Positions 43,843 through 51,176 of a DNA stretch of 51,176 nucleotides are shown here, one piece after another (the stretch's first letter is position 1; each line of letters begins with the position of its first letter). A program made the position numbers and the translations under genes. Source of the DNA: Xanthoparmelia taractica (taxonomy: Eukaryota; Ascomycota; Lecanoromycetes; Lecanorales; Parmeliaceae); NCBI GenBank assembly GCA_033085395.1, contig JANQBS010000272.1, forward strand, positions 1 to 51,176. Direction: 5' to 3'. The notes under the pieces are model-generated. The model saw only the letters and a list, made by a program, of their open reading frames with translations. It did no database searches and had not been told where the DNA came from.

Positions 43843-44253
43843 CTATCGGTAATAGGATGAATCATGGTAGTATCTTGCATCCCGGTCCTTCGTCTGGCAT
43901 GACAGAGACTTCTTCTTGGGCTTGGGGGAGTCGAGGTAGCTCGAAGTGTAGTAGCGCTCGTCTGCTGTCTTAGACCTTCCTTCATCTCGCGAAGAGGAGC
44001 CCTGGCTGATCGAAAGAGGTATTTTATCCGGTTTGGAAGACCGGCCAGATTTGCTGCTCGAGGACGTGCTGGAGTATCCGGAAGTGGTGGAGTATCCGGA
44101 AGTGGTGGTGTATCCGGAAGTATTGGTGTATCTTGGTTCGAGGTAGCTGTCATAGGTGGCATGTTGTTTGGAATCGCCAGACTGGCATGACAAAGGGATC
44201 TTGCCGGAAGAGTAGGAAGATGACGAGCGGCTTGATTGGCTTGAGCGAGACAT
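43843..44253 (-). CDS. Ser/Tyr/Lys-rich low-complexity protein
   Basis: 136 aa from an ATG, no intron needed. It is dominated by Ser, Tyr and Thr and charged residues. Residues about 44-66 carry a 6-residue repeat (TTSGYS) made of three 18-bp units on DNA. Two segments have similar beginnings (GKIPLSCQSGDS, DKIPLSISQGSS). The C-terminal third is basic and Tyr-rich (RYYTSSYL, RYYHDSSYYR). No domain, signal peptide or membrane helix. It is likely disordered, possibly a condensate-forming or phosphorylated protein; function unknown. Composition argues for a real gene, since the frame is clearly biased and complete. Confidence 0.6.
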   Translation of the reverse strand: MSRSSQSSRSSSSYSSGKIPLSCQSGDSKQHATYDSYLEPRYTNTSGYTTTSGYSTTSGYSSTSSSSKSGRSSKPDKIPLSISQGSSSRDEGRSKTADERYYTSSYLDSPKPKKKSLSCQTKDRDARYYHDSSYYR

Positions 44254-45846
44254 CGTGGATGTAGCTGATAGGGGTCAGGTCTCTTATTTGTTTTGGGTTT
44301 GAGGCCGAGTAGAGCAGATCGTTGTTACGTTGTTTGGCTAAGGTTCTCTGACGATGATGGGTAGATAATGAGGTGGCACTATTTTAAGATGCAATTTTGA
44401 CTAAGTAGTGGATGTGGAATGCTAGGCTTGAAGAGTGATGGCAGGGTTGTTCTTTGGGGGTATCAAAATGAGCGCTGGCAGGAGACAGCACGTGAAGAGG
44501 CTTGAACAGAGAGTTCTTCTGATGTGGAATTGAGCAGAATCGGTATCGACTTTGGGTTGATTTGGAGAGGTTGCACACTCAATTGGCTGATGCAGGAACA
44601 CAAGGGAAGAGAGATTGCAGTCGAGAGAAAATGGGATACTTATATTTACGCTTCACGGCGAGGTCAATGTGAAAACTCTTTATCAGTCATCAGTGAGGCC
44701 CCACGGGCCGCATGTTGCCTGGTTGGCATGGCAGAAGAATCGCTACGCCCTTTGGCACTTGTAACATAAGGGCGAGGCACCCGTCCCAAAACGGTCAAGC
44801 TCGAGGCAGCAATCCACTAAGGGTGACCGGAGAAAATTAGAAAGCAAGAGTCACGGAGAAAATGATGGAGAAATACGACCTTAAGAGTCATTTGAGGTCT
44901 TGTGGCAGTCGGCTGTGTCCGAGATATGATGAGTACTGGATGCGGTTGGGTGCTTGCAGAAACCACGTTGAAGGAATTATCGGCGCCTGCGCCCCTGCAA
45001 GGCACAGCGATGGCAGATGGTGCGCTGGGGCTTCTGATTTGATGAGCCTCCCCAATATCGCAATCAGGGTGTTGCTGCAGCCTAGTAGGGCAAGGTAACA
45101 GCGTGGTAGTGTAGGCAGATTTGTGGGTCGAGACTGAAGCGGCTCCTGACCCGCCGCAGTCGATGCCGCAGTCGATCAAACAAAAGACGAATAGGGGAGG
45201 GAAAGAGGCTATACGGGGAAGCATATTTACTAATGGCTCAGCCCACGGTTCAGCGAGACAATAAAGTAAGGAGGCGATGGTGAACTAAACGATGAAGACA
45301 AAAGCTGAAGAGGCGGAGTAGGATGCTGCTGCGCCAAGACTTATCACGAGGTTGACTCGCCATGTCTCGTAGTTTGAGTCTTGAGTCTTGAATCTTGCTG
45401 ATGACTCGAAACAATCATACCTAGCATCCGGAGGTAGGAGCTTGCGTCTTACAAAGTAAAGTACCTTACTTGCGACAACAAGTCACTGCTGACCGTGTCC
45501 TGTCTCAATGGCTTAGTTGTATTCTAATTCGTACAGGACCCCAATTAGACAAGTCCAATTACTGAGCCGCACGAAGATAGATCTAATTCCGGCAAGGTTG
45601 AAAGGTGCATTTCCCTATTATTACAAGTACTATCATCTTGGGGACGTCCCACATCATGTTTCTCGAAAATACTGTATCGTCGAAAAGGCAATATGCGATG
45701 ATACCTCGGAAATTGAAATTAGACATGCTATTTCTGTCAGAACGTCGCATTCCTCGTTTTAGTTTCGACTTGTAGTCAGATCTCTTAGCTGCATCAGAAC
45801 ACGAATCCACGTCCGTGGTCGCCTGCTTCGGGCATTTTGAATCCAC
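44254..45846. other. Gene-free region before the RIP-mutated border
   Basis: About 1.6 kb of near-normal composition becoming AT-richer to the right. ORFs at 44817-45224, 45517-45762 and 45583-45846 show no domain. No RNA gene recognised. It ends at the LTR of the Copia element. Confidence 0.5.
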
Positions 45847-46093
45847 TGTAGCTTGCCCACCTTCCCAAATATAATCAATCCTGTCAGACTTATTGGAGTC
45901 ATATATGGAGCAGGCAATTACGTGGTTAATTGATTATCCGAGTCCGTCTAGCAAGCACGAGTCTATCTGGAATAGTGGCAAAATGCTAAGAATGCTTAGT
46001 CATCCACGCTAGTGCGGGGAATGCTAAACTCTTATTGGCTATAAGCAAATAGATGAACTTCTATGCTATCAATAGCCTATCAGGGCTAATACA
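45847..46093 (-). mobile_element. 3' LTR of the right-hand Copia element
   Basis: Read on the minus strand it starts TGTATTAGCCCTGATAGG and ends AAGCTACA, giving TGTA..TACA inverted ends over 247 bp. A purine tract (AAGGGGG on the minus strand, 46094-46100) directly precedes it. The LTR has near-normal composition while the internal part is strongly AT-biased. The matching 5' LTR lies outside the window. Confidence 0.7.
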
Positions 46094-46703
46094 CCCCCTT
46101 AGAATTTATATCTTAATGAATCCTACTCCTCATCATTAGTAGTTAGATTATTCTATCTCGTGTAAGACTTATCGTCGATTAAATAATCGCTGGAGGTCGC
46201 AATTATCAAGATCTTGATCGAGGCTAAATCCGTCACACTTAGTCTCGTATTCTGAAGTCCTAGCAACTTAATAAACTCCTTATAACGTTACGATAATAGC
46301 GTCTTAATAAGTTCATTAGCGAGGATATCTACTAAAGTAGTTCACTTAATAGATATATTCTTCTTTTAAATCTCCTATCGTAGCCAGTAACGATAAACAT
46401 TAATATAACGTAGCTTAATTGTGTACTGGGAATTGCTACTCTTAAGTACTCGTATAGTCTATATATTATTACATTCGATCTAAGTCTGATAATCTAAATC
46501 AAGTTCTATAACTTTAAAGAATCGATTTCATTATAATGATTCCTTAGCTACTATAGAGATCGCGAGCAATTCGACTTTAGTTAAACTTGTAATAATCGTC
46601 TTTTACTTGATTATCTTTCAATCGATTATTTTATTATATAATTTAAAAGCGTATTTCTAAGAGCTATATCGAATATCTAAGTTATTAATATAGAGTACAT
46701 TTA

Positions 46704-46976
46704 CGGGTCGGAAAGGTGTGGTATATTTGATGGTATGGGACTAGTTTTTCGAATACCATATCGAAAGGTATGAGATATCCCATACTTCCATTGAGTTTTT
46801 AATAAATATATTACGTGATATTTTTTTATATTCTAAAAATACGTAAAAAGCTTAAGCGAACGCTTATATAATTATAAAATATTATAAATAGATTAAAAAA
46901 TATATAATTTTTTAAAAAAAGTTAAAAAAAAGTTAAAAACGACTATGTTTAATAAATATCACACCTTTCCGACCCG
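46704..46976 (+). mobile_element. 273-bp TA-flanked inverted-repeat element nested in Copia
   Basis: It starts CGGGTCGGAAAGGTGTGGTA and ends CACACCTTTCCGACCCG with TA on each side (46702-46703, 46977-46978). It is collinear with the 1531-1801 copy in the opposite orientation and with the start of the copy at 51104. It separates the RNase H remnant (right-hand end of Copia pol) from the reverse transcriptase remnant, so it inserted after the Copia. No coding capacity. Confidence 0.88.
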
Positions 46977-49151
46977 TAAATACATTAAATAAGACGAGAA
47001 GTATCGTTCTTAGGTCGCTAACCTATACGTTAAAGACGATGCTATAGAACTTAATATGAGCTAGATATCTCAACACACGCTTAGTAATCCCTTAATAATC
47101 CTTTAAAGAATTAACAAGAAATTCTAATAGCTTCGATATTACGTGTGCTATATCTAACCTAGTAGTAATAGCTACGAAATTAATAGACCCTATATATTAT
47201 TAATATACATATACTTGATTTAAAGACGCTTAACTATTATTCTTAATTAAAACGTCAATATTAAATAGAGATAAACTAGAAACTCTTCCCGATATATTAA
47301 TATTAAACTTAGTAATAAGTTTATCGAGATAGCTATCCTGATATAGCTATACTTAACGTGATAATCGGTCTCTAAAGATTCGAATATCTAGAAATTACTT
47401 AATTTCTTCGAGATATCTTATTTCGTAAGTTTAAAAGAGTTTAAACTAAAACTTATCTACTTTAATTATAAATCGTCGATTATAGATAATAACGATATCG
47501 TCGATAAAGAAGAAGAGAAATATATAGTTATTAATAAAGAGACATTCGACACCTAATACTAACTCTAATCTTAATCTATGAAGTGTGCTTAATAGATAAT
47601 GAAATTATAGAGCAGATAATTATTTAAGTTCGTATAGGGCTCTAAGCAATAGAAGTAGCACTTTATAATTCTTTAATTCCTTGAATTCTAATAAAAGTTT
47701 AATATATATTAATTCATCAATATTAACATTGAAAAAGATATTAATTGCGTTATATTAATAGATATTCAGGTCGAATACTATAGTAATAGTTATTATTACC
47801 CGAAAGATTCTAATGATCAAGATAGCTGCATAGATATTCTATAATGTATATTGAAGATCACCGCGTGCACACAATCGAGTCTTATACTTAAGCAAGTACT
47901 CTTAATTATCAAATTCATACTTAAAGACTCATATCGTAGGGATAGACTTCTTATTTATCTTATTTACATAATCTACTAAGATCTTCTTTCAAGTCTTCTT
48001 CGCTTATAAAATCTTAAGTTCGACTTAAATCGCTTATTTGAATCCTTTAGCATATAAATATTTTAGTATCTTATAATAATATCTTAATTTTACTAACATA
48101 TAATCTTAATGTAGCTCAAGTATTTTTAATTAAGGCTTTGAAATAAGAGTATATAGTAAGTCTTTCTCATAATATATGCGAGCGAGAATAAATATAGAAA
48201 ATATAGCTTGATATACGCGCTTTTCTCTATCTTTCAGTAAATTCAATATGATTATATATACTTACTTCTCGGGAAATAATTTCTTTAGCTTTCGACGACG
48301 TGTTATAGTATCTAATAATATATTATTCTTCTAAACTTCTAAATCTCTTTGTTTGCGAGATTTCTTAATTAATAATAATTTCGAAATATTAAGTTAATTA
48401 TTAACAGATACACTTAATAGATATATATTATTAAGTGCTTTCTAACCTTCGTGAATTAGATCCCTTATCTATTAATTAACTTTTACTATTTAAGTTTTAT
48501 TTAAGTTATCTAATTTAGTTAATAAAAAAATAATATTATCTATTACTATTAAAGAACTTAATAATAGAATAAAAGAGTATTTAATCTCTTTCTCTTTCCT
48601 CTCTTTACTAATTTTTTACTAAGACTATTAAATTAAGTTTACTGTAAATAGATCCTTATCGCTATTCGATTCGAGCTATATAATTCGTAAGATATCTATA
48701 TACGAGATATCTAAAGTATTATATAAAAAAGATTCCTTAACTAATTATATTAAATCAATCTCGTAATGTGTATAGAAGGAAGTCCTATCAAATATAATAT
48801 TCCGAGTCTTAATAACTTTATGTTAACTAAAGATTCAGATATTATAGATATTTATGCCTTCGTAGCCCACAAGGAATTTAATATATACTCTTAATATTAT
48901 CTTCTTTTTACGAGATAATAACTTATCGAGAGAATAGACCTTATATTCGTATCGCTTTAGATGGCTAAGATTCGAACGTTGCTTAATAGTGACTTTAAAG
49001 GCTATCTTCCAAGAGTGCTTCTTTATTTAGATACGATTTATTAGAAATCCCGCTATTTATATAATTCATAGCCACAGATAGACTAACAAATTCGTCTCTA
49101 TTCTTATAACTCTAACTTTCGTTATAAGAAACTATCTTTGCGTTTAGAGTA

Positions 49152-50301
49152 CGGGCCGGAAAGGTCTAGTATATTTAATGGGATATTCCATATCATATCG
49201 TATTATACTATATTATGAAAGGATATTATGAGGGGGTTATATTAGACCACTTATAAAGATATGAAATGGGAAATTTCTAATATATATAAGGGTATTTTAT
49301 GATATAGATTATTTCCTATATCAGGTGGCGAATAAGATAAAAAATACTTCTTGCGCTAACTGCTAGCATTAATGTAGACTCTCGTCTTGCGAATCTATAT
49401 ATATTAGATATTAGTAATAGCTAGAATAATAACTAGAATTTATATATCTTAGCTAAAGTTATTAATAGACCTTTCCCTTATTTTTGAATAATGTTCTATT
49501 TCTTCGAATTATATTAGCTTTTCTAAAAATCCTCGTTAATTAAACTAACGCGAATCTTATCAAGAAGCTCTTGTAAGAATAATTAAATAATATACGTTAT
49601 GTAGAGAATATGTTTAAGACCTCCCATATCTACTCTCCAAGATTAAATAAATTATTAAATCTTTATACTATTTATGCGAAGCGTGTAATTTTAATAACTA
49701 AGAATATATAATTATAAAGAATAATTGTAAATTCTTTTTATGATGCGAAGAAAGAAGAGGGAAATTTGCTATCGTAGAATAAATAGTAGATTACTATTAT
49801 AATTAGCGTGCTAGTAATTCTTTTAATAATTAAATAAATTAAATATACTAATAGTAGTAGAAATAATTCGCTAAGCCCTAGGTGATTATAAAGATCTTTT
49901 ATAACACGATATTAAATACGATAACGAGCTTAGCTTAATAATGTGATAATAAAGTAAAGTGATAATAATAACGATAATAAAGTGAAGTGATAACTAGAAT
50001 AATAACTAGAATACTTAATAATGTAATAATGAAGTAAAGTAATGATTAGAATAATAATTAGAATACGTTCGCATAATTCTATATAGAGTAACTTCTTCTA
50101 TATATAGTATATTTCTTATACTCCTACATATAACATAAGATACCCCTACATATACTAGAAATTTCTTAGATTATTTCATGATATTAGCACGTCTCTTAGA
50201 TTATCCCATAAAAATCAAATAATATAATCTTAATATTATACCATATCATGGTATGGTATCGACACCCCATATCCCAGACCATCCCAGACCTTTCCGACCC
50301 G
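49152..50301. mobile_element. 1150-bp TA-flanked inverted-repeat element nested in Copia
   Basis: The ends are CGGGCCGGAAAGGTCTAGTA and AGACCTTTCCGACCCG with TA on both sides (49150-49151, 50302-50303). The outer 14-17 bp are shared with the 271-273 bp elements, and the left end continues with the shared TATATTTRATGG. The interior differs. About 377 bp at the right match the copy at 1-614. No ORF survives. It splits the Copia between integrase (right) and reverse transcriptase (left). Confidence 0.85.
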
Positions 50302-51103
50302 TAGTTTAGAGTGTTTATTTTAGGTAGAAGTATTAGATACGAAAGATTCTCAAGTAATATCTCTCTTAATAATCAAATTCATGAATTTCTAGTCTATAAC
50401 TTCTTATTATCCGATCTAATAAATATAATAGTATTATTAAAGCGTTTATTAATAATCTTAAGTGCTTAACGAAGCACACTTATTACTACTAACTTATTTC
50501 GATGAGTGAAGATTATATAAAAATCCCTTTCGCTATATGCAACGTGTGAGATCTATTCGTGCTTGTTTAATGCTACTATCAACTAAATAAGATCGTATAT
50601 AATTCGATAAAAGAATTTATCGGAGATTTCTACTTTAAAAGATAATCTAGATATAATGCGATAGGCTTTTAATATTATATATACTTCACACTTGTTAATA
50701 GTAGAGACTTTATTCTTATTAGTTATCTTTATTCTCTTAGCTACTTCTATAAGATATTAAATAAAGTTATTGTTAATATAAGCGAGAAGCTAGTGTTAAT
50801 TACGTGTGATTTCTAATCTAACTAAGATAGACGTAGCAAGAGCAAGTGTAAGGCTATTCCCAATTGTATTATCTTTTAATAAATAATATTCACCAACTCT
50901 AATAAACATTATAACTATCTAGCCTCGTCGATGAAAGCGACGATTCTTACTATCGATATATATCTCTTTATTCTCTAAAATACTATATAAGACTAAATTA
51001 ATTATAAAGTTAGAAATATACATCACGTTAATAAGTTTAACGTTAGCCTTTATCTTATTTCCCCTATTAATAGTGATATAGATTTTTTCAAATACTATAA
51101 TTA

Positions 51104-51176
51104 CGGGTCGGAAAGGTGTGGTATATTTGATGGTATGGGACCAGTTTTTCGAATATCATATCGAAAGGTATAGGAT
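51104..51176 (+). mobile_element. Start of a further TA-flanked element, cut by the window end
   Basis: The first 73 bp are nearly identical to the 46704 copy (CGGGTCGGAAAGGTGTGGTA and the block up to GAAAGGTA), preceded by TA at 51102-51103. The end is outside the window. It appears to be inserted in the part of the Copia upstream of integrase. Confidence 0.8.

Larger units (their letters stand above)
46094..51176 (-). mobile_element. RIP-degraded Ty1/copia retrotransposon with nested insertions (continues beyond window)
   Basis: Although no long ORF survives, minus-strand translation with stops ignored shows copia pol parts in order. The integrase core at about 50900-50400 includes FYRIIYDLI, ISHVAYSERDFYIIFTHR and ALKIINKRFNNTIIFIRSD. 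The reverse transcriptase at about 47560-47230 includes FIDDIVIIYN, in the place of YVDD, and DSYLDKLITKFNI. RNase H at about 46680-46260 includes LTKVELLAISIVAKES, KLRYINVYRYWL and KEFIKLLGLQ. Changes are mainly C to T and G to A, producing many TAA/TAG stops. Three TA-flanked elements interrupt it (46704-46976, 49152-50301, 51104 onward). It is certainly inactive. Confidence 0.88.

Noticed and set aside
44817..45224. 135-codon minus-strand ORF
   Set aside because: No domain, atypical composition, and no supporting splice or neighbour.
49142..50312. GTTTAGAG on both sides of the 1150-bp element as a long target duplication
   Set aside because: The two copies are not aligned directly with the element ends; only TA is duplicated at the junctions, so the longer match looks accidental.
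1..51176. CRISPR array, rRNA or tRNA genes
   Set aside because: No spacer-repeat array was seen, and no cloverleaf or rRNA core sequence was recognised; a CRISPR array is not expected in a fungal genome.

Overview
The window comes from a filamentous ascomycete (Pezizomycotina). Genes carry several 44-80 bp introns with GT..AG ends and CTAAC/CTGAC-like branch sites. HET, NACHT and NB-ARC proteins are present. Both ends are extremely AT-rich, nearly free of open reading frames and poor in CpA/TpG while CpG is kept, which is the mark of repeat-induced point mutation (RIP). I cannot place the genus from sequence alone.

Layout. Positions 1-3640 are RIP-mutated repeat DNA. It holds the end of a long inverted-repeat element (1-614), a 271-bp element of the same family (1531-1801) and a 15-bp tandem array. 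From about 3650 to 45846 the composition is normal and gene-bearing: an SRPK-like kinase (3943-5070); a Copia 3' fragment with LTR (6385-6990); a NACHT/C2H2/ankyrin NLR (7461-12102, minus) head to head with a SNF2 ATPase (12423-15781); an ABHD12-like hydrolase; N-myristoyltransferase; a translin/TRAX protein; a three-repeat RPEL protein; a small secreted protein; Nbs1 of the MRN complex; a mitochondrial coiled-coil protein; an anchored cytochrome b5 protein; a second NLR (29824-34271, minus) with hydrolase-like, NB-ARC, HET and TPR parts; a CorA-type transporter; an inverted-repeat MITE; an ER FKBP ending in KDEL; a four-helix MARVEL-like protein; a LIP-like hydrolase; and a Ser/Tyr-rich protein. 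From 45847 to the end lies one minus-strand Copia retrotransposon (LTR, RNase H, reverse transcriptase, integrase), RIP-mutated and carrying three nested TA-flanked inverted-repeat insertions.

I rebuilt exon structures by hand. For each spliced gene given a full model, the exon lengths sum to a whole number of codons and the joins restore family motifs (for example GIPGAGKT in NLR1, DEMGMGKS in the SNF2 protein, FHGNAG in the hydrolase, LRPGKKYLFGRT in Nbs1). Splice sites remain predictions.

Functional picture. A conserved housekeeping core (NMT, Nbs1, TRAX, FKBP, CorA-like) is mixed with allorecognition/immunity-type genes (two NLRs, one with an embedded HET domain) and bordered on both sides by RIP-mutated repeats. 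The most unusual items are the NB-ARC/HET/TPR fusion with a hydrolase-like start that lacks its nucleophile Ser, the NLR1/SNF2 gene pair sharing 320 bp, and the TA-flanked element family nested in the dead Copia.
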